Shown: positions 1 to 9,061, numbered from the stretch's first letter. The stretch is DNA of 64,000 nucleotides from Candidatus Vecturithrix granuli (GCA_000739535.1 DF820465.1:863596-927595); one strand, 5' to 3'. The notes: generated by a model from the sequence alone, not told the origin. Program-made: numbers and translations.

Positions 1-647
1 AGAGCGAGCCGGCTTTTTTCCCCGCCGTAAAAATTCGCGCCCAGACCACTGTAGAGCACTTCGTACAGAGTCCATTCATCCATTGCGCCCTGCGCAAACA
101 CATTTTCACCATTATCCTTCAATGTCTGGCACACTTTTAAGAATTCATCCCAGGTCGCAGGCGGTTGCAGGTCATATTTGGCAAAAATGTCTTTGTGATA
201 ATACACGCCGTGAGTCACGCCAAAGATCGGCACGCCGTAAATCTGGCCGTCTTCAGTGGACCAGGCTTTCATGGCCGCCGCAGGGAAATTTGCGAGTTCA
301 GGAATTTCGTCGTTTAAGACGGACAGGAATCCGCCGTTAAACACCGCCCGGCCCGAAGAAAAGGAACGCAGAAAAATAATATCCGCACCCGTACCAGTCT
401 GTAACGATGACATCAGTTGGGCGTCGTATTCCGAATCGGTAATCGGCTGGAAATCAACGCTCACTCCCGGATGCGCCTGCATATACACATCCAGCACCCG
501 CCGCGTGCCCTCAATATCTTCCGTGCGCCAGCTCGTGAAAATTAAGTTCACATCGGCCGCGGCTGCCAGCGTGTGCCAATTCACCAGCAACGCCGCCGCT
601 ATCAGGCAGATACCCACGATTCCACAGAATATACGTAACTTTTGCAT
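1..647 (-). CDS. ABC transporter sugar-type solute-binding protein (partial, N-terminal part)
   Basis: This is the first 215 codons of an extracellular solute-binding protein (family 1 type); the gene runs off the left edge. The start is the ATG at 647, preceded by AAAGGAGG at good spacing. The protein begins MQKLRIFCGIVGICLIAAAL, a short basic N-terminus and hydrophobic core like a signal peptide, with probable cleavage after LAAAA. Mature-region motifs such as SWRTEDIEGTRRVLDVY, DFQPITDSEYDAQLM, TGTGADIIFL, VPIFGVTHGVYYHKDIF and PPATWDEFLKVCQTL are typical of carbohydrate-binding proteins of ABC importers. The family delivers sugars to MalF/MalG-type permeases, which would lie beyond the edge. 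The ligand cannot be told from this part. Confidence 0.85.
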   Translation of the reverse strand, partial: MQKLRIFCGIVGICLIAAALLVNWHTLAAAADVNLIFTSWRTEDIEGTRRVLDVYMQAHPGVSVDFQPITDSEYDAQLMSSLQTGTGADIIFLRSFSSGRAVFNGGFLSVLNDEIPELANFPAAAMKAWSTEDGQIYGVPIFGVTHGVYYHKDIFAKYDLQPPATWDEFLKVCQTLKDNGENVFAQGAMDEWTLYEVLYSGLGANFYGGEKSRLA

Positions 648-803
648 AACAACCTCCTTTATGAAAACAGCCCTCCGTTTTTTGCGCTCACACGCCGTTT
701 AACAGCTTATGAGCACGCGATTGCACGAACAAACTCATCAGTACACGCCGTTCAAAGAGTGTCAACTTTTTTTGTCCAAAATTATGGTTTTGCGGAGGGC
801 TGA

Positions 804-956
804 AAAAATAATTGCCGATATTTATTCGTCCAGAACATCAACGATATTCTGATAGCTGCCATTACGTTACAATTTGGCGGGGTTCTGGTGGAAAACAACA
901 CCGCGCATTTCAAACGAATTCCCGGATTGGTACATGAAAATTGGTTGGAAAGGTAA
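804..956 (+). pseudogene. VapC-type PIN toxin C-terminal remnant
   Basis: The frame from 804 to the TAA at 954-956 reads NINDILIAAITLQFGGVL, then VENNTAHFKRIPGLVHENWL. This is the usual C-terminal part of VapC PIN-domain ribonucleases (NDxLIAA, then LVTxNTxHFxRIPGL). No start codon and no N-terminal half (first catalytic Asp) are present upstream; a stop lies at 801. No antitoxin gene is adjacent. I read it as a decayed toxin. Too short for standard gene calling. Confidence 0.7.
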
Positions 957-1068
957 AGCGAGGACTACAAGCCGATGGAGGACTCGCTTCAGCGAGAATA
1001 ACAAACTCTCGCTAAAGCGAGAACTACGAACATAAGTAACCCTCGCTGAAGCGAAAAGGACAAACCTA
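953..1068. repeat. Intergenic hairpin cluster, CTCGCTnAAGCGAG type
   Basis: Three copies of a 14-base palindrome or near-palindrome lie in a row: CTCGCTTCAGCGAG (983-996), CTCGCTAAAGCGAG (1008-1021) and CTCGCTGAAGCGA (1042-1054). They are embedded in GACTACAA and GAACTACGAA. The same core recurs between genes at 4.7, 7.0, 25.1, 42.0 and 48.3 kb, so it is a dispersed REP-like family. Confidence 0.6.
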
Positions 1069-1076
1069 CCACACTG

Positions 1077-2756
1077 CTACTCTTGTTTAAATTCAGGAAA
1101 AAGCGCGGTATCCAGCAAGAACTTGGCAAAATCAGGACTGCCGCTTTGAAACGCGCTGGCATATAAATCGCGATTTTTCTCGATCACCGTCGGTTTCACA
1201 CGCCACTTTCCCTGTTTATACTCATATTGAATAATCCAATAGCCATAAAACGAGCCGAATTCATGGTGCATGGTCGCGGTTGGCATACGGCGCAGTTGGG
1301 CTGCATTGCAGGCATCTTCAGAACCACCGGTCCGGATTTCTTCCTGAAAGGGAATTTTGAATTCGGCCAGATAAGGCGTGAGCAGCGAAGTGCTGCGCAT
1401 CACATCATAGCTGGTATATTTGGCCGTAAAGGTTCTGACAATCTGGGCATAAGCCTCGGTGCTCTTGCCGTCGAGAAGCACCTGACGCGAGCATTTGGCG
1501 CGTTGCTGAGCTTCAGAGGCATTTTCCAGGCTCTGGGCATGACGCGTTTTGAGTTCTTCAAAGGCCGACACAATGGCGGCTTCGGCGGGCAGAGCAGCAA
1601 CGGGTTCCAGAGAGGGCGTGATGCCCAATGGCGTCTGAGAGGACTGCTTTACAAGTTCGGCATTTTGCCGGGTCAGTTGGTCAATCGTCGCCTGTTGTTC
1701 GACAACCAGAGCTTTCAAACCGGCGCTGTGTTGTTCGATTTGCTGCGCCACTTGCTGATCGAATTGTTGCATACGGCGGTCGGTTTCCGCTTCAACTTCC
1801 CGTTGAGTCGCTCGAATCGAGGCCCAACCCCAGACGCCCATGATGATTGCGCCGCACAAAAAACCGACAAGCGCGGGGAGCAGATAACTCAGAGCCTGAT
1901 CCGGGATGAATTTTTTCCGCGCCCGTTCCCCCTCATCTGCCGCGAATTGCGGCTCTTGCGTTTGCACAGACGAAGGTTCAGCCTCAGACGCCGGTTTCCG
2001 AAAGCCGACGAAAAATGACGATTTCTTTGGCACTCCGGTTCGGTCTTCTTCCGGCTCTTTATCTCGCGATTTTCCGAATTTCGGCAGCGAAAACGTGGGC
2101 AGCGTCAATTTCTTTTTTGCCCGTTCTGGCGGAGCCGCACCGGCAGGTTGCTTTTGTTTTGGCTTTTTGCCTTTTGACCAGCGCGCTAAAAGTTGAGAAA
2201 ATCGGCTTGCAGGCGCGGCCTCGGAAGCTTCAGGCTCTTGCTCGAAGTCATACTCGGCTTGCTCATCTTCATCCACCTCAGGGCCTGCTCCTCCCAATGG
2301 TGCAGCCTGAAAATCACCCATCAATTCATTATCGCGCGTTGAGGCTTGCGGAAACGCATCGGCCATCCAGTCCTCTTCGACCAGAGGCGGAAATCCCTCC
2401 GAAAACTCCTCCTCTGGGCCCGATGAGGCAAAATCCTCTTGTTCGTCAGATGACGCAAAATCGTCCGGGGCAGGCAGCTTATTCTCTTCTTCGGCAGGCA
2501 TCGGAAGATCTGCGGCAGAAAACAACGCATCTTCGCTTTCAAGCAACACCATGGCCCCCACCTGTTCCAAAAACCCCTGAAGTTTTTCGGCCAGATGCCG
2601 GGGCACATTCGTTGCAATCGTGCAAGGGGTTGAATTCACGATCTGTTCAGGGGCCATGCTTAACCCCTTCACTTTTGACAACACATGGATTACGCGATCT
2701 TTATGATCTCCCGCTTCTATCAGTGCAAGACTGACGCGATCTGGTAAATCGGTCAT
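1077..2756 (-). CDS. Membrane-anchored coiled-coil protein with L7/L12-like N-terminal domain
   Basis: The start is placed at the ATGATG at 2756, which has AGGAGG about 8 bases upstream; a longer frame to 2789 lacks such a site. Residues about 5-70 (DRVSLALIEAGDHKDRVIHV, GLSMAPEQIVNSTPCTIA, LQGFLEQVGAMVLLE) follow the pattern of the ribosomal protein bL12 C-terminal fold. A long acidic, low-complexity Pro/Glu region with a Lys-rich patch follows. One hydrophobic helix comes near residues 288-312 (YLLPALVGFLCGAIIMGVWG). A predicted coiled coil (EVEAETDRRMQQFDQQVAQQ) and a globular C-terminal domain end the protein. The topology suggests a cytosolic head, a single membrane pass and an outer coiled coil. 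I do not recognise the family; a role at the membrane, possibly secretion or translation related, is inference only. Confidence 0.75.
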   Translation of the reverse strand: MTDLPDRVSLALIEAGDHKDRVIHVLSKVKGLSMAPEQIVNSTPCTIATNVPRHLAEKLQGFLEQVGAMVLLESEDALFSAADLPMPAEEENKLPAPDDFASSDEQEDFASSGPEEEFSEGFPPLVEEDWMADAFPQASTRDNELMGDFQAAPLGGAGPEVDEDEQAEYDFEQEPEASEAAPASRFSQLLARWSKGKKPKQKQPAGAAPPERAKKKLTLPTFSLPKFGKSRDKEPEEDRTGVPKKSSFFVGFRKPASEAEPSSVQTQEPQFAADEGERARKKFIPDQALSYLLPALVGFLCGAIIMGVWGWASIRATQREVEAETDRRMQQFDQQVAQQIEQHSAGLKALVVEQQATIDQLTRQNAELVKQSSQTPLGITPSLEPVAALPAEAAIVSAFEELKTRHAQSLENASEAQQRAKCSRQVLLDGKSTEAYAQIVRTFTAKYTSYDVMRSTSLLTPYLAEFKIPFQEEIRTGGSEDACNAAQLRRMPTATMHHEFGSFYGYWIIQYEYKQGKWRVKPTVIEKNRDLYASAFQSGSPDFAKFLLDTALFPEFKQE

Positions 2757-2987
2757 CATTTCCCTCACCTCCTGAGAGCATCGGTGCAATACGCATCGTC
2801 ACGGTTTTATGCTTTTACGCCATTTCTCAAAAATTTCTTTTAATCCTCTATAATGCAGGTCAAAATCTTATGCAAGCTTTTTCTGAGAAAACTCTTGAAA
2901 ATAAAGCTTTACATTCCTTGTTTCTTGTGAATTTATGGTTTGGAACGATATTGTTTTCCAGGACGTTAAAATAAAGGAGGGACAGAT

Positions 2988-4064
2988 ATGAGCAAGATTC
3001 TCGTGATTAATCCAGGTTCAACGTCAACCAAAATTGCGGTGTATGCCAATCATGACCTGCTGGTTGAAAAAACCCTGCGGCATAGCCCCGAGGAACTGGC
3101 AGGTTTTGAAACGATTACGGATCAGTACGAATTTCGAGAACAGATTGTACTCGACGTGCTCAAAACGCATCAGATTCAGGTTGCAACGCTCGATGCTGTG
3201 GTGGGGCGCGGCGGACTGGTGTACCCATTGGAAGGCGGCTGTTATCGCGTCAACGCGCAGATGATCCGGGATTTGAAAGCCATGGTCATGGGAGAACACG
3301 CTTCGAATCTGGGCGCGTTAATTGCCAAAGCGATTGGCGATAGCATCGGCAAACCGGCGTTCATTGTTGACCCGGTGGTGGTGGATGAATTGGAACCGTT
3401 CGCTCGTTATTCAGGGCATCCGGAACTGCCCAGGATTTCGATTTTTCACGCCCTGAACCAAAAAGCGGTGGCTCGTCGCATTGCCAAAGAATTGAACAAA
3501 CCCTATACAGAATGTCAGTTGATTGTCGTCCATCTGGGTGGGGGGATTTCGGTTGGTGTGCACAAGCACGGGAAAGTCGTGGATGTGAATAACGCCCTGG
3601 ATGGCGATGGCCCCTTCAGCCCGGAACGCAGCGGTGGTTTGCCAGTCGGACAACTGGTGAAGCTCTGTTTTTCCGGCAAATATTCGGAAGCAGAGATCAA
3701 AAAAATGATCAAAGGCAAAGGAGGATTGGTTGCCTATATTGGCACAAACGATGGCCGTGAAACTGTCGAGCGAATTCAGGCCGGGGATACGAAAGCACGC
3801 GAAGTGTTCGAAGCTATGGCCTATCAGGTTGCCAAAGAGATCGGGGCCATGGCTACGGTGCTGTCCGGCAAAGTGGATGCGATTGTTTTGACCGGCGGTC
3901 TGGCCTATAACCGGATTTTTGTGGAATGGGTGACGCAGCGCGTGCAATTTATCGCGCCAGTGAAAGTCGCGCCCGGGGAAGATGAAATGGCCGCCTTGTA
4001 TGAAGGCGCCTTGCGCGTGCTCAGCGGCGAAGAAGAGGCTAAAGACTATCAGGGACACCAATGA
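2988..4064 (+). CDS. buk: Butyrate kinase
   Basis: The 358 residues match the usual butyrate kinase length. The N-terminus MSKILVINPGSTSTKIAVY is the phosphate-binding signature of the acetate/butyrate kinase (ASKHA) superfamily. Further motifs are VGRGG, HGTN-type VHLGGGISVGVH, DGDGPFSPERSGGLP and the adenosine motif VLTGGLAYN. The enzyme interconverts butyryl phosphate and ADP with butyrate and ATP in the cytosol, the last step of phosphotransbutyrylase-route fermentation; branched-chain acyl phosphates are also known substrates. AAAGGAGGG precedes the ATG. No ptb gene is nearby, so its acyl-phosphate supply must come from elsewhere. Divergent from the preceding membrane protein. Confidence 0.95.
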   Translation: MSKILVINPGSTSTKIAVYANHDLLVEKTLRHSPEELAGFETITDQYEFREQIVLDVLKTHQIQVATLDAVVGRGGLVYPLEGGCYRVNAQMIRDLKAMVMGEHASNLGALIAKAIGDSIGKPAFIVDPVVVDELEPFARYSGHPELPRISIFHALNQKAVARRIAKELNKPYTECQLIVVHLGGGISVGVHKHGKVVDVNNALDGDGPFSPERSGGLPVGQLVKLCFSGKYSEAEIKKMIKGKGGLVAYIGTNDGRETVERIQAGDTKAREVFEAMAYQVAKEIGAMATVLSGKVDAIVLTGGLAYNRIFVEWVTQRVQFIAPVKVAPGEDEMAALYEGALRVLSGEEEAKDYQGHQ

Positions 4065-4145
4065 CATGTGTACGAATGGACGCACCGGGAGGGCAAATTT
4101 TGGCGTGCGAATGCCGTTTTTATCTCACCCTCCGACCTCCAATGT

Positions 4146-4281
4146 TGTTGACTTCAGTCCAGCCATCAATGGCCGGTCTCACAGCTGAAGGACGCTGAAT
4201 CGCCCTGTTTGCCAGCGTTGAGCGGGCTTGAGCCTGCTTGAGCTTTGAGACTGGGCATTGATGCCCAGACGTAAGTCAACA
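4146..4281. repeat. Imperfect inverted-repeat element between buk and the STAS gene
   Basis: The outer arms at 4146-4173 and 4255-4281 pair with few mismatches (TGTTGACTTCAGTCCAGCCA against the complement of the right arm, TGTTGACTTACGTCTGGGCA). The interior holds repeated CTTGAGC words. This accounts for most of the 290-base gap; no coding frame is convincing there. It could be a small mobile hairpin element or a structured RNA. Confidence 0.5.
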
Positions 4282-4355
4282 GTATTCGGGGTGCTAGGGG
4301 TGGGGTTTGGGCGAAATTTCAGTGTACGTTTCGTTTAATTGATAGAGATTGACTT

Positions 4356-4718
4356 ATGCAGCTACATGTGAATAATATTGATCAGGTCACAATTGTTGAT
4401 ATTGACGGCGAGATTGATTGGAACACCTCGCAGGATATTCAGGCCCAGGTTGGCGCACAGATTCATGAGGGCGCGAAAATTTTATTGGATCTGAGCGGCG
4501 TGGAGTTTATGTCCAGCGCCGGTTTTCGGATGCTGCTCTCCATGTACCGCGAGATCGAGGCGCAGCACGGTCGCCTGGCTTTAGTGAAACTATCGGAACA
4601 AATCAAGGATTTGATGGCGATTACCGGGTTTCTTAAATATTTCCCGACTCTCCCCTCGGTGGAAGATGGGGTGAGGGCGTTGCAACAGGAAAACTCGAAA
4701 GAATCGCCAGGTGTGTAG
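4356..4718 (+). CDS. STAS-domain anti-sigma factor antagonist
   Basis: A single STAS domain of 120 residues. The motif ILLDLSGVEFMSSAGFRMLL holds the conserved Asp-Leu-Ser-Gly and the Ser-Ser-Ala-Gly loop whose second Ser is the phosphorylation site in SpoIIAA/RsbV-type proteins. Such proteins bind an anti-sigma kinase (RsbW type) when unphosphorylated and release the sigma factor or another partner. No kinase or phosphatase partner is adjacent. It lies 108 bases before glgX on the same strand, so cotranscription is possible. It ends in TAG, within the left arm of a hairpin repeat. Confidence 0.9.
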   Translation: MQLHVNNIDQVTIVDIDGEIDWNTSQDIQAQVGAQIHEGAKILLDLSGVEFMSSAGFRMLLSMYREIEAQHGRLALVKLSEQIKDLMAITGFLKYFPTLPSVEDGVRALQQENSKESPGV

Positions 4719-4760
4719 TTCCATCTTCAGGCGGAAAGTCTCGCCGAAGCGCGAACTACG
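4716..4760. repeat. GTAGTTC...GAACTAC hairpin repeat
   Basis: GTAGTTC at 4716-4722 and its exact complement GAACTAC at 4754-4760 enclose a CTCGCCGAAGCGCG-like core. It is one copy of the dispersed family also seen at 1.0, 7.0, 17.1, 42.0 and 48.3 kb, here overlapping the stop codon of the STAS gene. Confidence 0.55.
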
Positions 4761-4826
4761 AACCTGCCATTTCCTCTTTGAACGAACAGGAATTATAACA
4801 TTTCACTTCCATCAGGGAAAGGGATT

Positions 4827-7001
4827 ATGCAGCGCATTGACGTGTATCCGACGCACCATTATAAAAATTTTCTCCTTCGTCACGGACGCCCCTATCCTTT
4901 TGGCGCAACGATTGTGCCGGGAGGCGTGAATTTTGCCATTTTTTCGCAGCATGCGACGAACTGTACCTTAGTGTTGTTTGAAAAAGGGAATGAGTCTCCT
5001 GTGATTGAAATTCCTTTTCGTGGGATGTTTCCGAAAATTGATGATCGGGATTCTGATTGGGTTGATTTTCGTCTGGGGAATGTATTCACGATGACCGTGT
5101 TTGATCTGGACTATGAGACGCTGGAATACGGCTTTCGCATGGAAGGGCCGGGGCCGAAAGTCAAACCGGGACAACCAGGGTTTCATCGCTTTGACCCGGA
5201 GCAGATTCTGCTCGATCCCTACGCTAAATCAATTGGCGGACGCGATGTGTGGGGAGAATTGCCCGAGAAACAGCATCCGTATCAACATCGAGGCCGCTTG
5301 GTGTATGAAGATTTTGACTGGGAATCGGATCGCCCTTTAGAGACCCCGATTGAAGATTTAATCATCTATGAGATGCACGTACGCGGATTGACGCGCCATC
5401 CTTCGTCGGGCGTCAAACATCCGGGCACATACACCGCGATCCGCGAGAAAATTCCCTATTTGAAAGACCTAGGCGTCAATTGCGTGGAATTGATGCCGAT
5501 CTTTGAATTTGACGAGCTGGAAAATTTTTATCATCGTCCCGATGAGAGCGAATTTCTGATGAACTACTGGGGCTACAGCACCATCGGGTTTTTTGCGCCC
5601 AAAGCCGGGTATGCTGCGACTGGCAGATTGCACGATGGCACAATGGTCGCGGATGAACTCAAAACTCTGATTAAAGAATTGCACAAACACGATATTGAAG
5701 TGTTCCTGGATGTGGTATTTAACCATACGGGCGAGGGGAATGAGAAAGGACCGACGATTTCTTTACGCGGCATTGATAACGCCACGTATTATATGCTCAC
5801 CAAAGACGGACGTTACGAAAATTACAGCGGCACAGGCAATACCTTGAATTGCAATCATCCCGTAGTGCGCAATATGCTGCTGGATAGTTTGCGTTACTGG
5901 GCGTCAGAGTATCATATTGACGGGTTTCGTTTTGATCTGGCGACGATTTTAGGGCGCGACCAGCAAGGCGCACCGCTAGCGAATCCGCCCTTATTGGAAC
6001 AAATGGCGTTTGACCCGATTCTGGCAAAGTGCAAACTGATTGCCGAAGCCTGGGATGCGGGCGGATTGTATCAGGTTGGCGCGTTTCCAGCCTACGGGCG
6101 TTGGGCGGAATGGAACGGGAAATATCGTGATACGCTGCGGCGCTTTCTCAAAGGCGATTCGGGACAGGCTGGCGAGATGGCGCAGCGCATCATGGGTTCG
6201 CCAGATTTGTACGCCAGCCGCGGGGCTTCGGCCTCCATCAACTTTATTACCTGTCATGATGGTTTTACGCTGAACGATTTAGTCTCCTATAACGAAAAAC
6301 ACAATGAAGCCAACGGCGAGCATAACCGCGACGGAGCGAATGATAATTACAGTTGGAATTACGGCGTGGAAGGGCCGACCACTGATCCGACGATCAAAGC
6401 GTTGAGGCAGCGGCAAAGGAAAAATGCGATGGCCATGCTTATGCTGAGTCAGGGCGTGCCGATGATTCTGATGGGGGATGAGGTCGGGCAAAGCCGGCAG
6501 GGGAACAATAACCCCTATTGCCATGATAATGAACTTAACTGGTTCAACTGGACTCTGCTCAACACCAACGCGGAATTGCTGCGCTTTGTCAAAAACTGCA
6601 TTGTCTTTCGCAAAGCGCACCCGGCATTAAGAAATCGGGAACATTTGACGCGCCGCGATTATGTGGGGAGCGGATATGCGGATATTAGCTGGCACGGGGT
6701 TCAGGTCGGGCAGCCTGATTGGTCGTATCACAGTCATACTCTGGCGTTTCTGCTGTGCGGCCGGCACGCCCGCAAAGGGGAACATATTGATAACTACATC
6801 TATGCGGCCTTCAACATGCACTGGGAAGCACACACCTTTGAACTCCCAGCTTTACCTGAACCATTGCGCTGGCGCCGCTTTGTTGACACAAGTTTGCCTG
6901 CGCCCGCAGAAATCTGCGAACCAGGCAGCGAATCTCTGCTTGCGGATCAAGAACAGTATGAATTATCTGACCGTTCGGTTGTGATTCTGGTAGGAAACTG
7001 A
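4827..7001 (+). CDS. glgX: Glycogen debranching enzyme, GlgX/isoamylase type (GH13)
   Basis: A 724-residue protein of normal GlgX length. It has an N-terminal CBM48-like beta domain (PFGATIVPGGVNFAIFSQHA) and a GH13 barrel. Catalytic signatures are DGFRFDLA (nucleophile Asp near residue 370), LIAEAWDAG (acid/base Glu near 406) and CHDGFTLND (transition-state Asp near 478). It hydrolyses alpha-1,6 branches of phosphorylase-limited glycogen in the cytosol. The neighbouring phosphohexomutase and the glgC further on form a glycogen synthesis and breakdown locus, although they lie on the opposite strand. Confidence 0.95.
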   Translation: MQRIDVYPTHHYKNFLLRHGRPYPFGATIVPGGVNFAIFSQHATNCTLVLFEKGNESPVIEIPFRGMFPKIDDRDSDWVDFRLGNVFTMTVFDLDYETLEYGFRMEGPGPKVKPGQPGFHRFDPEQILLDPYAKSIGGRDVWGELPEKQHPYQHRGRLVYEDFDWESDRPLETPIEDLIIYEMHVRGLTRHPSSGVKHPGTYTAIREKIPYLKDLGVNCVELMPIFEFDELENFYHRPDESEFLMNYWGYSTIGFFAPKAGYAATGRLHDGTMVADELKTLIKELHKHDIEVFLDVVFNHTGEGNEKGPTISLRGIDNATYYMLTKDGRYENYSGTGNTLNCNHPVVRNMLLDSLRYWASEYHIDGFRFDLATILGRDQQGAPLANPPLLEQMAFDPILAKCKLIAEAWDAGGLYQVGAFPAYGRWAEWNGKYRDTLRRFLKGDSGQAGEMAQRIMGSPDLYASRGASASINFITCHDGFTLNDLVSYNEKHNEANGEHNRDGANDNYSWNYGVEGPTTDPTIKALRQRQRKNAMAMLMLSQGVPMILMGDEVGQSRQGNNNPYCHDNELNWFNWTLLNTNAELLRFVKNCIVFRKAHPALRNREHLTRRDYVGSGYADISWHGVQVGQPDWSYHSHTLAFLLCGRHARKGEHIDNYIYAAFNMHWEAHTFELPALPEPLRWRRFVDTSLPAPAEICEPGSESLLADQEQYELSDRSVVILVGN

Positions 7002-7020
7002 CGATCAATCGTCATGGGTT

Positions 7021-7068
7021 TATAGTTCTCGCTTTAGCGAGTTCTTTGGCCTGAAAGCGAAACTATAG
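7021..7068. repeat. TATAGTTC...GAAACTATA hairpin repeat
   Basis: TATAGTTCTCGCTTTAGCGA opens the element and GCGAAACTATA closes it. It holds the palindrome CTCGCTTTAGCGAG. It belongs to the dispersed CGCTTTAGCG family and lies just after glgX. Confidence 0.55.
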
Positions 7069-7086
7069 CAATCCTGCATGATTCGT

Positions 7087-7136
7087 GTCTCGACTCCGCT
7101 CGACAACCGCCCGGTCACTGAGCGGAGTCGAAGTGA
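7087..7136. repeat. CTCGACTCCGCT...AGCGGAGTCGA inverted repeat
   Basis: GTCTCGACTCCGCTCGAC at 7087-7104 is mirrored by GAGCGGAGTCGAAGTGAC at 7119-7136. A second copy with the related word CTCGACTTCGTTTGAC lies at 62095-62147. It sits between the convergent glgX and phosphohexomutase genes and may act as a terminator or be a small dispersed repeat. Confidence 0.6.
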
Positions 7137-7185
7137 CTTATGACAAATGATTTAGGATTGCTATACACCCCCCTCGACTTCCTTC

Positions 7186-9003
7186 TCAGCCGCGTTTTTC
7201 GGCTTCAGTCGCCAGACTTTCGACGTAAGATTGTAAAGCGTCGCGAGTCTCAGCTTTTAATTGTTCAAATTCCTGAAACGACAGATCCAGGGAAACGTCT
7301 TTTCTGATCGCTCCGTAGTATTTGATTTTCGGTTCTGTGCCAGAGGGACGGATCGTGACGCGGGTATGGCGATCTTCTGAAAGTACAAAGACGAGCACAT
7401 TGCCTTTGGTTCCCCCGATTGGGCGCAGAGTCTTGCGTGTTTCGGGCGCGATGGCTGCGCCCGCCTGGCGGTCAATCACTTCAATCACCCGTTTTCCGGC
7501 CAGGCTGAGCGGCGGTTGGGCGCGCAGCCCTTCCATCATGCGGGCGACTCTGGCCGTGCCTTCGGCCCCGGAAACATACACATTTTTCAGCATTTCCAGG
7601 AAATAGCCATATTTTCTGTACAGGCTATTGAGATGATCGTAGAGGCTGCGTTTCTGAGATTTGAGTTCTGCGGCCATTTCTGCCAGCAGGAGCGCGGCAG
7701 TCGCCGCATCTTTATCGCGTACAAAATCGCCGCGCAAATATCCCAGGCTTTCTTCCGCGCCAAAGATAAATTGCTGATCGGGCGGAAGGTTGCGGATGAC
7801 TTCGGCAATATATTTGAACCCAACCAGCAGATCATCAACTGTCAGCAGGCCGTAGTCTCGGGCAATTTCGCTGACCATATCCGTCGTGACCATGGTTTTT
7901 ACAACCACACCTTTTTCAGGCAATTGTCCCTGGTCTTTGAGTTTTTTCCCAATAAAATCCGTTAATAAAACCCCGACCTGATTGCCATTCAATAACATCC
8001 ACTGCGCCTGTCCCTCCGGATCAACATGCTTGCAGAACACACCCAGGCGGTCGGCGTCGGGATCAGAAGTGAAACCGACGTCCGCGTCCACTTGCTGCGC
8101 CAGTTCCATTGCCATCTCTGATGCAGCCGGCAGTTCGGGATTGGGGAAATGATCGTGAACATTCGGGAAATTGCCGTCGGGGGCCATTTGCGCTTCCACT
8201 AAGTGCAAATCTTGAAAGCCGGTCAGGCGTAACACCGGCAGAATAGAGGTCTGGCCTGTGCCATGCAAGGGGCTATAGACCAGGCGTACGCTGCGGTTGG
8301 GAATCAACGATAACGCCGCGACCTGCGCAATATAGTGTTGGTCAATCTCGTTGCTGACGTAGGAAAATAGCCCCTGCCGTTCGGCTTCCTGAAGATCTTT
8401 CATCTGTAATGTGTTTACTTTGTTGACTTCCGCAATAATCGCCCGATCATGGGGTGGCACTACCTGTCCACCGTCCTCCCAATACACCTTGAAGCCGTTA
8501 TCGCTCGGCGGGTTATGGCTGGCGCTAATGACAATCCCAGCGATTGTCCCTAATTCTCGCACCGCAAACGACAATTCCGGGGTAGATCGGAATTCTCGGA
8601 ATAAATAGGTGGTAATGCCATTGCCGCACAGCACTTGCGCGCTGTATTCCGCGAATTGTTTGGAGTTATTACGGGTATCATAGGCGATCACCACGCCGCG
8701 CTGTTTCGCCGCCACGCCAAATTGGCTAATATACGCAGCTAATCCCTGAGCCGATTCCCCGATCGTACGTGTATTGATGCGGTTCGGGCCAACACCGCAG
8801 GTTCCACGACGTCCGCCGGTACCAAAGGGGATCATTGTATAAAACGCATCTTCCAGTTCATCAAACTGCTCCTCGCGGATCAGGGTCGCAACCTGGTCAC
8901 GAAAGAGGAGCAACTCTTGATCGGTCAGCCATTTTTGCGCACTCTTATAGGCTGCGTCGCTTATTTTTCCGTTTGCACGGGCTTGTATTAAACGTTCTAA
9001 CAT
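7186..9003 (-). CDS. Phosphohexomutase (phosphoglucomutase/phosphomannomutase family)
   Basis: Alpha-D-phosphohexomutase superfamily, about 605 residues from the ATG at 9003 (MLERLIQARANGKIS). The longer frame back to a GTG at 9069 runs through an inverted repeat, so I reject it. TMIPFGTGGRRGTCGVG opens domain 1. The active-site Ser lies in VISASHNPPSDNGFKVYW near residue 162. The metal-binding loop is SDPDADRLGVF, the sugar-binding loop is FGAEESLGYL, and the phosphate-binding motif is RPSGTEPKIKYY. It probably interconverts glucose-1-phosphate and glucose-6-phosphate, linking glgC to central metabolism. Substrate choice (glucose or mannose) cannot be settled from motifs. Confidence 0.92.
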   Translation of the reverse strand: MLERLIQARANGKISDAAYKSAQKWLTDQELLLFRDQVATLIREEQFDELEDAFYTMIPFGTGGRRGTCGVGPNRINTRTIGESAQGLAAYISQFGVAAKQRGVVIAYDTRNNSKQFAEYSAQVLCGNGITTYLFREFRSTPELSFAVRELGTIAGIVISASHNPPSDNGFKVYWEDGGQVVPPHDRAIIAEVNKVNTLQMKDLQEAERQGLFSYVSNEIDQHYIAQVAALSLIPNRSVRLVYSPLHGTGQTSILPVLRLTGFQDLHLVEAQMAPDGNFPNVHDHFPNPELPAASEMAMELAQQVDADVGFTSDPDADRLGVFCKHVDPEGQAQWMLLNGNQVGVLLTDFIGKKLKDQGQLPEKGVVVKTMVTTDMVSEIARDYGLLTVDDLLVGFKYIAEVIRNLPPDQQFIFGAEESLGYLRGDFVRDKDAATAALLLAEMAAELKSQKRSLYDHLNSLYRKYGYFLEMLKNVYVSGAEGTARVARMMEGLRAQPPLSLAGKRVIEVIDRQAGAAIAPETRKTLRPIGGTKGNVLVFVLSEDRHTRVTIRPSGTEPKIKYYGAIRKDVSLDLSFQEFEQLKAETRDALQSYVESLATEAEKRG

Positions 9004-9010
9004 TTTGAAC

Positions 9011-9061
9011 GTGTTTGAGTGTTTCAGAAAAATCATCAAATATACTGAAACACTCAAACAC
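9011..9061. repeat. Perfect 17-bp inverted repeat upstream of the phosphohexomutase start
   Basis: GTGTTTGAGTGTTTCAG (9011-9027) and its exact complement CTGAAACACTCAAACAC (9045-9061) surround a 17-base loop. Within the arm the word ACTCAAAC is tandemly repeated. It lies in the transcript between the response regulator and the phosphohexomutase and would fold just before the start codon at 9003. There is no U-tract, so it may be a processing or translation-control hairpin rather than a terminator. Confidence 0.7.

Noticed and set aside
1227..2018. Long open frame opposite the L7/L12-like membrane protein gene
   Set aside because: It lies wholly antisense to a better-supported gene with a ribosome site and recognisable domains; its composition is that of a reverse-frame shadow. 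The same holds for the long antisense frames over buk, glgX, dctM, trpB2 and thiolase.
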